Shown: piece after piece, positions 35,601 to 42,821 of the stretch
Layout: each line of letters opens with the position of its first letter
Numbering within the stretch: the stretch's first letter is position 1
Assembly (NCBI RefSeq): GCF_030445035.2
Contig: NC_080699.1
Coordinates: 1,240,001-1,304,000, forward strand
DNA length: 64,000 nucleotides
Source: Dasypus novemcinctus
Lineage: Eukaryota > Chordata > Mammalia > Cingulata > Dasypodidae
Reading direction: 5' to 3'
Translations under genes and position numbers: made by a program
Notes under the pieces: generated by a model
The model's input: only the letters and a program-made list of their open reading frames with translations
The model's database searches: none
Told to the model about the DNA's origin: nothing

Positions 35601-37553
35601 GCCAGGAGGCCTGAGCTGCGCCGTAACCTCGGGGTGTCCCCGGGCGGCGCCGGCCCCAGAGGCCAGCTGGAGGACCTGGCAGCCGCCCTGCAGCTGCAGG
35701 GTGCTGGTGTCCTGGAGGGACAGCTGACCCCGCCAGTCCAGCCGCCGGCCCTGGGCTGTAACCCTGACCCCACCTGCGCCACCAGCGCCCCTCGAGCGAT
35801 GCAGCCATCATCCCTGGAAAGTTCTCGAAGCAGTTCATCCTGGAGACGAATGGCTGTCCAAAAGCCGTATCAGGGTGGCGGACTTGGCCCAGGGGTTAGG
35901 GCGTCCGTCTACCACATGGGAGGTCCACGGTTCAAACCCCGGGCCTCCTTGACCCGTGTGGAGTTGGCCCATGCACAGTGCTGATGTGCGCAAGGAGTGC
36001 CATGCCACGCAGGGGTGTCCCCGCGTAGGGGAGCCCCACGCGCAAGGAGTGCACCCCATGGGGGGAGCCGCCCAGTGTGAAACAGGGTGCAGCCTGCCCA
36101 GGAATGGCGCTGCACACACAGAGAGCTGACACAACAAGATGACGCCACAAGGAGAAACACGGATTCCCATGCTGTTGACGACAACAGAAGCGGACAAAGA
36201 AGATGCAGCAAAGTAGACACAGAGAACAGATGGCCGGGGTGAGGGGGGGGGAAGAGGAGAGAAATAAATAAATCTTTAAAAAATAAAATAAAAGCTGTAT
36301 CACATGACTGATGGCAGAACAAATCCCCGTTGCTGGAAGACTACATGTCTAGTGAATCACCTAACTTGTCAGTCCTTTGTGCTAAAATAACGTGTGCTTG
36401 CTTTTGACCATAATTGCGCTGCTCTTGCCCGGCCGGCCTGGGAGAGCCGTGCTCCCGGCTCGCCTTCACTGTTACTCACCCGCAGCTCTCCTCGCAGCCC
36501 CAGACCTCTCCTGCAGCCGTGCCAAGCCTCCAGCGATCATGGCGCAGTAGGAACGCGCTGATGAACGCCGTGCCTTCACGTCTGGGAGTCACCAGCCGCC
36601 TTTGCCATGTGATGTGAGCTGCTGCTACGTACTCTCCAGATGACAGCTCGTCAGTCCATGTGAATCAGACTGCTGGCTAGAAAGGAGGCATTTTCCTTAT
36701 CAACGATAGAGGGAAGGTGTGAGGCACAGAGAAGCCATAGATGGATAAACCCACGGATAGTTAAAACACGACAGTGATGCACACAACTGTCACCTCCCCG
36801 TGGAGACAGGGAGGTGTCTCCCCCGCCACTGGATTGGCTCTTAGCGCCGCGGGTACCCAGTCGCTATTGTCGGGAGGGCGAGCAATGAATGCCCAAAGCC
36901 GGAAGTACCTGCTGAACGCCCACTCTGTGCTTGGGATCTTCTTGCTGCTCATCTACAGACGTCTCCACCTTCCACAGAAGTATATGGTTTTCCCCACAGA
37001 AACTTCCAAATTAAACTCATGCAAATAATAGAGGGAAAAGCAAGGGAAACTACTGACTTCAGTGTGACTCAAGAAGTCGAATAGATCATATACATCTTGG
37101 AAACGACCCTTTGAAAGAGGCTTTCCATGCATTACATAGTTTCCAATCTAAATGTCATTCATTTACTTTTGTCATTTTCTTTTTATTCTGTGCCATGGTA
37201 AAAAAAAGAAATTGTCTGCCCCTGTGTTTCTGAACGTAAGTGTGATTACACCCCTGGGCACACTCCTACAAGTCAAGTGCCGGTAGAGCAGAGAGGTCCG
37301 ATGGCTGTCCTTCTGACCAGCCCAGGGCAGGCGCGGCGTGTCCAGCTGCTCTCCTTTGAGAGGGGAAGGTCTAGACCGAGCATCGGTTTCTTCTGGAACA
37401 TGGAAGAAATGGAGCATGCTTCTCTGTTCTGCTCTTCCAAATGTAGCTCTGGTGGGAACAGTAAATCACATTTTGATTAAAATGGGATTGGGATCAAGGA
37501 GGATTTCCCAAAGTAAAACACTTATTTGTTCATGTTTCTTTACTCTAGGATAA
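5473..37553 (+). CDS. C11orf97: C11orf97 orthologue, ciliated-cell protein, four coding exons
   Basis: Coding sequence join(5473..5602, 10599..10703, 34283..34405, 37549..37553), 363 nt including TAA, 120 residues. Seen directly: all four exons are bounded by GT/AG and the phases agree (codon 44, TGG, is split exon 1/2; codon 79, GTG, exon 2/3; codon 120, AGA, exon 3/4). Residues 1-43 are Gly/Pro/Arg/Glu-rich and look disordered. Residues 44-78 are charged and probably helical ([20 protein letters not shown]). Residues 80-119 contain GIWSIKR and [14 protein letters not shown] recognise the exon 2 and 3 peptides as those of human C11orf97, recalled from memory. There is no signal peptide, membrane segment or known enzyme domain. 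From memory of the literature, the mouse orthologue is a FOXJ1 target in tissues with motile cilia, but is dispensable for ciliogenesis. The molecular role is unknown. FUT4 follows downstream on the same strand, as in human. Confidence 0.88.
5807..6126. repeat. Compound tandem repeat, about four units of 65-100 bp
   Basis: The phrases GCAGTGGA, ATCTAGAGCTATGTTT, CCCAGGTGTGCATACG and CGTGGCCCAGG recur in order at about 5807, 5876, 5973 and 6066. Units two and three share an internal duplicated CCCAGGTGTG module. It lies at the beginning of intron 1 of C11orf97, just outside the CpG island. No coding potential is apparent. Confidence 0.75.
6400..6645. repeat. TGGCTC / poly-C compound tandem repeat
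   Basis: Imperfect repeats of CTGGCTCCAGCCTCC, CTGGCTCTG and CTGGCTCTGGCCTCCCC alternate with C homopolymers at about 6470-6485 and 6597-6615. The stretch reads open in several frames only because it lacks A and T. The homopolymers are likely assembly-sensitive. Confidence 0.75.
7510..8345 (-). mobile_element. Two DAS SINEs in tandem inside one target duplication
   Basis: Two full-length minus-strand copies lie at about 7553-7915 and 7928-8345. Each runs from TTTAAAGATTTATTTATT through a variable body to the tRNA head (GGTTTGAACC, box B complement) and ends GGCCAAAGTCCG or GGCCAAGTCCG. The 14-bp direct repeat CTGTTGGCTTTTAT flanks the whole block at 7496-7509 and 8346-8359. No separate duplication flanks either copy. 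Either a dimer moved as one unit or the left copy entered the A-tail of the right one. Confidence 0.9.
8346..9000 (-). repeat. Unclassified interspersed repeat, copy B, minus strand
   Basis: On the minus strand this ends with GAGCTTCTACCCCAAATAAA and CCCTTCATAAAAGCCAAC, matching copy A at 1590-1735. Further inside are GGAGAGACGAGCC and GGAGAGAGGAGCC motifs. The polyadenylation-like AATAAA near its end suggests an LTR or LINE. The SINE pair above inserted at its 3' end. Confidence 0.5.
9000..10590. other. Intron 1 sequence, nothing firm
   Basis: Probably contains old repeat remnants, but none I can name with confidence. No exon-like frame with plausible splice sites was found besides exon 2. 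Confidence 0.4.
10599..10703 (+). CDS. C11orf97: C11orf97 coding exon 2
   Basis: The acceptor is TTTTTATAG|GG at 10598/10599 and the donor is CAG|GTAATC at 10703/10704. The 105-nt exon encodes the conserved charged block [20 protein letters not shown] followed by [12 protein letters not shown]. This is the most recognisable part of the family and fixes the reading frame. The sequence sits in low-GC intronic DNA, so its long codon-like conservation stands out. Confidence 0.92.
10999..11165. mobile_element. MER5-like hAT DNA transposon (non-autonomous)
   Basis: Terminal inverted repeats are visible: CAGTGGTTCCCAAACTT at 10999 and its complement-like CTTTGGGAATCACTAG at the right end near 11165. 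The interior GCTCCATCCCC and GGTCTGGGTGGGGCCTGAG follow MER5A order. It is an ancient fossil common to placental mammals. Confidence 0.8.
11280..11830. other. GC-rich intronic stretch without a supported gene
   Basis: Moderately CpG-rich DNA. A long frame at 11286-11825 has no family resemblance and no flanking splice support, so it is not annotated as coding. Confidence 0.4.
11955..13030. other. Intronic CpG island around the minisatellite
   Basis: CpG-dense, GC-rich sequence surrounds the array and continues to about 13030, where it falls back to AT-rich DNA. It could be an unannotated promoter inside C11orf97 intron 2, or a by-product of the array. No TATA box and no convincing first exon were recognised. 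Confidence 0.55.
12065..12515. repeat. G-rich 9-bp minisatellite (GGCCGTGGR)n
   Basis: About 50 units of GGCCGTGGG, GGCCGTGGA, GGCCCTGAG or GGCCGGGGA occupy 450 bp. The variants form blocks, with GGCCCTGAG marking higher-order periods near 12075, 12165, 12210, 12293 and 12354. Runs of four to five G every 9 bp make the plus strand capable of G-quadruplexes. Its length is a multiple of three, so long Gly/Arg and Pro/Arg frames appear on both strands. Confidence 0.95.
13040..13950. other. AT-rich intron 2 sequence, nothing recognised
   Basis: No repeat or exon I can name. Confidence 0.4.
13981..13992 (-). promoter_or_regulatory. Candidate CTCF motif
   Basis: GCCATCTGGTGG is, on the minus strand, CCACCAGATGGC. 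This matches the CTCF core CCASYAGRKGGC at all positions. It sits alone in unique AT-rich intronic DNA. Sequence match only; occupancy cannot be seen. Confidence 0.5.
14160..15950. other. Intron 2 sequence, nothing recognised
   Basis: AT-rich to about 14880, then GC-richer. No exon, RNA gene or nameable repeat found. Confidence 0.4.
15960..16360 (+). repeat. L2 LINE remnant
   Basis: The series 'AAACTCTCCCCAGCTTTTCA ... CCTGAAGCTTGCTGG ... CTGTTTCACGC ... GAGCCTCTCCTTGCC ... TGTGCACTTGCTTACTG ... AGGCTATCGGAGATCAGGAC' follows the 3' region of mammalian L2. Diverged, sense orientation. Confidence 0.6.
16355..16478 (+). repeat. MIR SINE remnant
   Basis: Core words AATCCTCACAAGG, CTCCCCCTTTACGGAGGGG, AAACTGAGG and GTCCAAGATTATGCATC are those of MIR (ATCCTCACAA...CCATTTTACAGATGAGG order). 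Confidence 0.65.
16480..19030. other. GC-moderate intron 2 sequence
   Basis: Several open frames occur but none has splice or family support. A CTCF-like word (CCAGCAGGGGGTGC) lies near 17609. No gene called. Confidence 0.4.
19035..19240 (+). repeat. MIR SINE
   Basis: Well-preserved MIR order: TTTAATCCTTTCAACAACC, TATGAGATATGTGCTTTATTA, GAAGCTGAGGCTCAGAGAGG, TTGCCCAATGTCACACCGCT and a CTCTTAGCC-type end. Confidence 0.8.
19365..19880 (+). mobile_element. L1 3' UTR fragment, xenarthran type
   Basis: Words such as GATTGTGGCTGAAAGGGGTA, TAACCTAGGGACTGAGTAAC and AACCCAAGGTGGATGGACT, the CACAACTTCTC block and the AAACAAAACAAA tail recur in the same order in the L1 3' UTR at 47900-48960. This copy is 5'-truncated. 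Confidence 0.75.
21707..22084 (-). mobile_element. DAS SINE, minus strand, with target duplication
   Basis: Full-length copy from the T-rich tail to GGGCCAAAGTCCG. Exact 13-bp direct repeats AGGCCTTGTTCTT flank it at 21694-21706 and 22085-22097. It entered the 3' region of the large L1 and is therefore younger. Confidence 0.92.
22901..23091 (-). mobile_element. 5'-truncated L1 3' end nested in older L1
   Basis: About 190 bp matching the terminal part of the large L1 at 20386-20550 (AAAATATGAGGTCC..., ATCATCATGA, CATCGCTGCACC). It is flanked by the 12-bp repeat TGTGGTTTATAT at 22889-22900 and 23092-23103, with TA and T runs at the tail. Confidence 0.75.
24060..27720 (-). pseudogene. L1 ORF2 pseudogene (endonuclease and reverse transcriptase)
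   Basis: Minus strand. The endonuclease region contains [14 protein letters not shown] (about 27317) and [19 protein letters not shown]. The RT fingers and palm include [12 protein letters not shown] (about 26340), [14 protein letters not shown] (about 25760) and the catalytic FADDM near 25645. The C-terminal Cys region appears at 24103-24471. Several frameshifts and stops (for example near 25715 and 26140) break the frame, so this copy is inactive. Confidence 0.88.
27840..28779 (-). pseudogene. L1 ORF1 pseudogene
   Basis: From Met at 28779 it reads a Gln-rich start, a coiled coil (about residues 35-145), the RNA-recognition region with [11 protein letters not shown], and the C-terminal domain with [11 protein letters not shown] and [18 protein letters not shown]. 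An A-run near 28005 shifts the frame after 270 residues. The expected C-terminus ([12 protein letters not shown]-like) continues in another frame to about 27840. It no longer encodes an intact RNA-chaperone protein. Confidence 0.85.
30560..31380. other. Intron 2 sequence between L1 and SINE
   Basis: No exon or nameable repeat recognised. Confidence 0.4.
31382..31790 (-). mobile_element. DAS SINE, minus strand
   Basis: Full-length copy: T-rich tail, TAAAGATTTATTTTTTATTT, body with TGCACTCCTTGCGCGTGGGG, and tRNA head ending TTGGGCCAAATCTACTCCC. More diverged than the copies at 7510-8345. No clear target duplication. Confidence 0.88.
31795..32365. other. Intron 2 sequence, nothing recognised
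   Basis: No supported gene or repeat. Confidence 0.4.
32370..32492 (+). repeat. MIR SINE remnant
   Basis: GCCAAGCACTTTCTACCCAT, TTATTATCCCTATTTCATAG and GAAACTGAGGCATAGTGGGT are in MIR order. Confidence 0.75.
32514..32722. repeat. 20-bp minisatellite, about ten units
   Basis: Tandem units of the form GATCTCCTCTGNACCCACCG recur about every 20 bp from 32517 to 32722, with base changes and one shortened unit near 32655. It is immediately downstream of the MIR. Confidence 0.9.
33034..33300 (+). mobile_element. Two tRNA-derived SINE heads in tandem, older DAS type
   Basis: Two related heads, at about 33034 (GGGTGTGGCTCAACCAGCTG) and 33184 (GGGCGTGGCTCAGGCCGTTG). Each is followed by a CACRTGRGAGGTCC motif and a body with GAGCARAYR-type repeats. 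They are shorter than the long DAS copies. Confidence 0.65.
33629..34125. repeat. Diverged direct repeat of about 200 bp
   Basis: 33629-33830 and 33925-34125 share ordered words: TATGT..TAT then CTTAT-TCC-GATCCTTC-GTGTTT, TGTAT-TTCT-T, TTTTC..C-TATTTG-TTAGGA, TTAA-TTATCTA-TA-ACTG and GAATAAA/TGAAC. They lie directly before exon 3 of C11orf97. Confidence 0.6.
34283..34405 (+). CDS. C11orf97: C11orf97 coding exon 3
   Basis: The acceptor is ATATTGACAG|TG at 34282/34283 and the donor is CGAGAA|GTAAGT at 34405/34406, an excellent match to the donor consensus. It encodes [20 protein letters not shown] and then [20 protein letters not shown] plus R. Ignoring the donor would read on to a TAG at 34705 through 100 residues of GC-rich, low-complexity sequence with no family resemblance. 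The spliced version is therefore preferred. The exon marks an abrupt change from AT-rich DNA to a CpG-rich stretch at 34300-34750. Confidence 0.9.
34990..35215 (+). repeat. MIR core duplicated in tandem
   Basis: CATGAGGAAACTGAGGCACG (about 35007) and GATGAGGAAACTGAGGCACA (about 35119) each begin a segment of about 105 bp continuing AGAGG/GGCCGAGCAGTTCCC, GGGCCCCCGGC, GGTGAGC and GAGCACGGGCAGCTG. The two segments are almost identical, much closer than a MIR is to other MIRs. Confidence 0.85.
35873..36289 (+). mobile_element. DAS SINE, plus strand, with target duplication
   Basis: Head CGGACTTGGCCCAGGGG with box B GGTTCAAACCC, body, and A-rich tail AAATAAATCTTTAAAAAATA. Direct repeats AAAAGCCGTATCA (35860-35872) and AAAAGCTGTATCA (36290-36302) differ by one base. 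Confidence 0.92.
36305..37548. other. C11orf97 intron 3 sequence, nothing recognised
   Basis: No repeat or exon I can name before the inferred acceptor at 37548. Confidence 0.4.
37549..37553 (+). CDS. C11orf97: C11orf97 terminal coding exon (2 nt of Arg codon plus TAA)
   Basis: I searched downstream of exon 3 for an acceptor giving Arg plus stop, because I recall the human protein ending ...GGLRR. The segment 37525-37548 is a pyrimidine-rich tract ending TTTACTCTAG, followed at 37549 by GA TAA. With the A left from exon 3 this reads AGA (Arg120) and stop. Only five bases of this exon are coding, so the placement rests on splice-site quality and the expected C-terminus, not on coding signal. 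An RNA junction read would settle it. Confidence 0.68.
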
Positions 37554-37960
37554 GAGGAATACATTTTTCCTTTGAGAAGAAACCTCTTTCTCCTGATGTC
37601 TGAAAAAAGAAGAAAGTCAAGCTTATTCCACAGTTTAAAACATGTAAAAAATGTAGATTAGTCTGTAATTCCTGTTAGTGGTATTAGTCCCTATCTATAA
37701 ATTAACCCAAAGAGATGAAAGACTACTGGTGTGCTAAGCACCCGAAAACAAAGGAGAATCCACTTACTTTCAGTTGTCACAGTTGGAATACATCGGGCCT
37801 CTAATTCAGCTTATCCTATTAAATATGTGAAACAATAGTGAAACAAAGCCATGTTTTATTGAGTCTTTTCTTCAAGGTAAACATTATAAATGTTGACCCT
37901 TCACTCTTCTATATGCTAATCCATAAAAATCCAGAAATAAATTTGGGTGTAGGTGAAGTT
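37554..37960 (+). other. C11orf97: Probable C11orf97 3' UTR
   Basis: Non-coding AT-rich sequence follows the inferred stop codon. An AATAAA hexamer at 37936-37941 is the first canonical polyadenylation signal after the stop and could end the transcript near 37960. No interspersed repeat is recognised here. This is inference only: the length follows from the assumed exon 4. Confidence 0.4.
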
Positions 37961-38159
37961 TAGTATGTGAATGACATAGAAGAAAGTCTCGTACTTAGGC
38001 CCAACCCATGTTGAGCCTGGATAAAGCTAGTCATCTTTCTAGAATGTTCCCACTAAATAGTGAGAAGTCAGGACAAGCATGGAGAATGTTTTAAAAGTGT
38101 TTTATCAATAGTGCGGGTCAAAAAGGTTAAAAAGATCATTACATCTTCCTCCTCCCGCC

Positions 38160-38510
38160 AATTGTAAAAGTAATACATGTGCAGTAAAGAGATATTGAGA
38201 AATAAAATAGCAAGGGAATAAAAACCTCATCTGTGATTCAATTCCCAGAAACCACCACTAATAACATGTTGATACATTTTTATTCATATTCATATTTTTT
38301 CATGCATATGCTTTATTTTACATGTTTGAAATCATACTGAACATAACATTTATCCCCTTTTATTTAATATTATATAATTTCATCATAAAATTATTTTAAT
38401 AATTACATAAAATTCTAGATATGTTTTTACTAAATTTGCTCATTTATTTCTCTCTTGTTGGACACGTGAGTTTTTCCAGTTTTTCATTTTATACATAACT
38501 GCTCTGTTTT
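38160..38510. repeat. Old LINE remnant
   Basis: 'CCAGAAACCACCACTAATAAC ... TTTTTATTCATATTC ... GAAATCATACTGAACATA ... TTGTTGGACACGTGAG' resembles an ancient L1 3' region. The orientation and family are not certain. Confidence 0.4.
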
Positions 38511-38519
38511 GCTCACAGC

Positions 38520-39740
38520 CCCCTTTAACTTTTCTTTTTCCTAGTACTCTGGTCACACTTGTCTTATTCTCCTTCCTCTCTAGGTTAAGCTCATCTTAAA
38601 ACCTCCTCTGATTCACTGTTTTCAAGCTCCTTATTCAGTCTTTAACGTAATAAATCAAGATTAGTCAAAGATTTGTTGACTAGTCATGTCTCTTCTCAAC
38701 TTGAAATATTTATATTCTCTTGAGTAAAGATTGAAATGTTTACAGATTTAATATAAAAATTTCCATTTCGTTAACGCATGCTGGGTCAGACCCGACATGC
38801 AAGGCAATTCCTGCCACTGCCCTGTTCATGGAATGCTGTTGTCACTGGCTATTTCTGGAGCAGTGTTTTGGGCCAGTGGCTAAAATTAGAAGAAATACAG
38901 CTTAAACAGCTTCAGTCACCCGGATCCACCTCGGTTGGAGCGCAGCAGTCACGATATATCCCTACAAACCTAATAGCTCAGCCTCCCAGAAGGTCTTACC
39001 TCAGCCTTTTGTTTTTGTTTTTGCTGTTGTTTGTTTTGGCTTTATTATGTGTTCCCATCAGGCTTTTTGCCCGTGGAATGTCTGTGGGGCGCAGGGAGCT
39101 GCCACGGGGTGGGGAGGATGGGCTGTTCCCTCCCCGAGGCGGGAAGCCCTGCCTCTCTGGCTCCCGGGCTGACTTTGAACACGTGCTGGGGCGCGGGGTG
39201 CTTCTTTCTCTTCTCCACCCGCCTCTGCCCAGGAGACAAGCTCCCCGCTTTCCTCCCAGCCCCCGGCCCGGCTGGACGTCCGCCCCGAGCAGGTGCTCAC
39301 AAGGCTGGCCCCGAGACGCCCTGTCTGGCTTGCTCCCCCGGGCCCTCACTCCACTGCAGTTTTGCTGGATTCTTCTCGCCAGCGCTATTTATAATAGTGG
39401 ATGTCGGGAATCACCAGAAGCTGAATATAAGGGAAGATTTTAGAAATCACTATTTAATAAAATATCACACAACTGTTAAAGACATGTTTTCAGCCTGCAC
39501 GAAAAGGCAGGGGCAGTGCTTGTAAGGGGAGGGCGTGGAGTGCAAATAGTGCTACAAAATGATCCCAGTTTACAGATACTGTAGATTCATCAAATACCTA
39601 AAGAGACACGGTTGTTATCTTGGGGTGGGATTGGGAGAGGAGCACTATAGGAGAATCTTATTTTCTTCTTTATATTTTACTATACTAAAATTTCATGTAA
39701 GAGCTATGTGTTGTTAGGAGACACAATAAATCCTCCCTGT
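38520..39740. other. Intergenic sequence, partly CpG-rich
   Basis: 38900-39350 is GC-rich with long open frames on both strands but no family match. An L1-like 3' fragment may lie at 39370-39600 (AATCACCAGAAGCTGAATAT). No gene is supported. Confidence 0.4.
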
Positions 39741-39745
39741 CTGTA

Positions 39746-39990
39746 CCAGGACACTTTTTTGTGTGTGTGAGTTACGGGGGCAGGGATTGAACCCGGGACC
39801 TCGTATGTGGGAAGCCTGGGCTCAGCCACAGAGCCACTCCAGCTCCCCTGGGCTGGCTTTTTCATTTGCTTTTTTTGTTTTCTTTTTCTTTTTTTGCTAT
39901 TTTGTTTTTAGGAGGCACTGGGAACCAAATCCGGGAATTCCCATGTGGGAAGCAGGCGCTCAGCTGCTGGAGCCACATCTGCTCCCGAGG
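39746..39990 (-). mobile_element. Two short tRNA-derived SINEs, minus strand
   Basis: Two copies at about 39746-39848 and 39885-39990. Each has a T-rich start followed by GGGATTGAACCCGGGACCTC or GGGAACCAAATCCGGGAATT, then TGTGGGAAGC and CACTCCAGCTCCC or CACATCTGCTCCC. These are the tRNA-head part of the DAS type without the long body. A similar element is at 52812-52896. Confidence 0.65.
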
Positions 39991-40149
39991 ACATCTGTCT
40001 CTTTTGTTTCTCAACATGCCCCCGTGTACCCTTTACTTCCTTATCCTTCAGGTGCCCTTTTGATGGTAAATGGTAATGGCCACTCTTAAATAACAATCCC
40101 ACAATGTTTCTGATGTCTATGGAATAATGCCACTTAAAAAATGGGACAG

Positions 40150-40740
40150 GAAAAAAATTGTTTGTGATGGTTTTATTTGTAGTAGCATAAAACTGGAAAC
40201 AACCTAAATGTCCAACAACAGGAGATAGGATAAACTGTGGTATACTCACACAATCAAATTGAAAAACAAAACACAAACACAAACTACAGCTACACGTAAC
40301 ACTAGGGAATCTCCCAGACATTACGACAAGAAGGCAGGTGAGAACAAGAGTGTACCGACGAGCCCACGTGTGGACTCTTACAACCTGGCAAAACTCATCT
40401 TGGGGTTGGAATCAGAACAGTGGTTTCCTCAGGGAAGTGCTTACAGGGAGGACACCAGGGAGGCAGTAGGGGTCTCTATCCCCGCCCCCCTTTTAAAGTA
40501 AAGGCAACTGTCGAGATTTATTTGGAAATTCAGTTTCTAAAGCACCACAGCTCTTTCCAGCAACACGAAGTCATCTTCCCAACAGCACTGGGCACCACAC
40601 ACAGAGGTGTGGCTGGTGCCAGAGCTTGAGCTGGGTGGTTGTTACATGGTTGTGTGTGTGAGTGTGTGTGTGCTTAAGATTTGTGTGCTTTCTTACGCTA
40701 TATGTGTCATACCTTAAACATAAAAAAAAGAGGAAAACCT
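40150..40740 (+). mobile_element. L1 ORF2/3' end fragment
   Basis: Contains AAAACTGGAAACAACCTAAA, TGTCCAACAACAGGAGATAG and TAAACTGTGGTATACTCACA, then GGTTTCCTCAGGGAA, ending in an AAAAAAAAG tail. This is the usual order of an L1 3' region on the plus strand. Confidence 0.75.
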
Positions 40741-40799
40741 TAAGATTTAGGTTGCCTGTTTTCACCTGCATTCTTATTTACAAACCAAATCCCCTCTGC

Positions 40800-41970
40800 C
40801 AAAGGAGGAAAGTGTCCCCCTGACCACCATTTCCACAAAGCAGGAGGAAAATATGGGTGCTACTGACGGAACTTCTCAATGGTCTAGGTGATCAAGCAGG
40901 TAAATTTATTCTGTTTATTTTTCTCATCTTATTTTCTCTTATTTTCTTTTCCTAAAATGTTCCCTTTCCTTGAAGGAGAATTTTGTAAGTTGTTTTAAAA
41001 AACATCTTTAAAAATCAATGAACAAAACAGATAGTTCATTTGCACTGTTGGTTTAGGTGAACCAGAAGTCAGGAGCACCCGGCGCTAAGAGGCAGGGCCT
41101 GCCAAGGCAGGGCAGCACCTGCTCCACAAGCCTCAGTCCCTAGGGACGCATTTGATGCTAGAAATAAGCACCTGCGTTACTCTAATCACTTCCTCAACTG
41201 TTTCCAGTGTCAATTTCTAGCCCATTGAGAATTTTGGAATTTTCCAGTGTTTTCTATTATGCTTCTGAAAACTTCATAAATAGAGTTGGTGGACTGCTGT
41301 GCCCATGAATCCTGAGCTTCTATTGTCTCATTTCTAACAAAGCAAGAGATATAAAGTTTAGACAAATGATTGGGCTCACTAGAGGATGGATGCCTTATGC
41401 AGCAAAGTCCTGGAGTTAGTTGGTCAAATAAGTTCTTGGCATGTTTTTTTGGTGGAACATCCATCAGAATAATTGGTAATTTGGGGAGGAGGACAAATTG
41501 CCACATGGACAAACTATAACCTGTGTGAGACAGACCATCCCTGTACAACTAACTGAGGTGGACAAATGAGCAAGGACTCGTTATTAGAGACAACCATTTC
41601 CCGGGGAGGTTCATGTGCTTGGTTTTCCGTGGGTGTCCTGTATGAAAGGCTGTTGTTACTAGGAACCAACGTGGCAGGTGAGTGGCCCCTGCAGAGCTGG
41701 GAGGGGAGTCTTGGTTCAGTGCTGGCCATCCCACGTGGCTCACCTTCTCTATGCCAGTTTCCCGTCTGCAGGTCGAGAGTGATAATTAAACCTGGAGGTT
41801 TTGAAGATTTTGTGATGTAGCACGAGGGGCAGTTGCAAAGAGGGCCTGGTACAGGGCAGGTGTCCAGAAGGAATTAGCCATTTCTCAGTACATGTAGAGT
41901 AATTGTTCCAGAACCCGCGCTGTTGTCATGTCCACCTGCCCAATTCGGTTCTTCTAAATGGTCGTATTAT
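40800..41970. other. Intergenic sequence, nothing firm
   Basis: No gene or clear repeat recognised. Confidence 0.4.
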
Positions 41971-41974
41971 ACTG

Positions 41975-42330
41975 TTGTGGTTTCCTGCTGCTAAAACAAA
42001 TACCACACGGTGGGGTGGCTCAGCAATGGGGGTTTATGAGCCCCAGTTTCAGAGGCTGGACAACTCGCTTCTCCTGGGGTCAGTATCTTCCGGCCGGCGG
42101 AGGCCGGGGGCTCCTGGCTTCTGCCACAGGCCATGCGCAGGCGCGTCCTCTCCGTCTTCTCCAGGTTCCTTGTTCCAGCCTCCGCTGCTCCCGAGGCTTC
42201 TCCGTGTGACCTTCTCTACGAGGCCCCAGGCACCCGGTCACGCCCCGTCCTGGCTGAACTGGGCTGCGCCACTTGCCATGGTTTTGCCTTTGCTTTTAAA
42301 GAACACGTTTTGTAACAGTCACTATAAATT
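41975..42330. repeat. Unclassified interspersed repeat
   Basis: 'TTGTGGTTTCCTGCTGCTAA AACAAATACC ... TTTCAGAGGCTGGACAACTC' resembles a common mammalian dispersed repeat containing AAACAAATACCACA...GGTTTA. I cannot assign its class. Confidence 0.4.
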
Positions 42331-42338
42331 ATGTTCAG

Positions 42339-42720
42339 GGACGTGGACATGGCTCAACTGATAGAGCATCCACCTACCATACGGGGGGTCCAGGGTTCAA
42401 ACCCAGGACCTCCTGACCCGTGTAGAGCTGGCCCACACACAGTGCTGATGCATGCAAGGAGTGCTGTGCCACGCAGGGCTGTCCCCCGTGTAGGGGAGCC
42501 CCACGTGCAAGGAGTGCACCCTGCAAGGAGAGCCACCCCACGTGAAAAAAATGCAGCCCATCCAGGAGTGGCGCTGCACACACAGAGCTGATGAAGCAAG
42601 ATGTTGCAACAAAAAAGAGACGCAGTGCCTCCAGATAATTAAAGTGGATGCAGAAGAACACACAGCGAATGGACACAGAGAGCAGACAACTGTGGGGAGG
42701 GGAGAGAGAAATAAAAAAAG
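42339..42720 (+). mobile_element. DAS SINE, plus strand, diverged
   Basis: Head GACATGGCTCAACTGATAGA, box B GGGTTCAAACCC, body with GCAAGGAGTGCACCC, tail GAGAGAAATAAAAAAAG. No clear target duplication. Confidence 0.88.
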
Positions 42721-42821
42721 CCTTGCTGGAGAACCAAACCTGAATCAGATCAAGCCAGAGGCACTTCCTTTTATAGGAAGTGTGTGTGTATGTTGGAAAT
42801 TTTTCATGATTAAAATAATTT

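Noticed and set aside
35835-36322. Repeated frames of about 90-150 codons with WAGCT/GRLHF-like text at many places (for example 7594, 8031, 21763, 31360, 42374, 47048, 61094)
   Set aside because: All coincide with DAS SINE copies. The shared peptide text reflects the SINE consensus, not a gene family.
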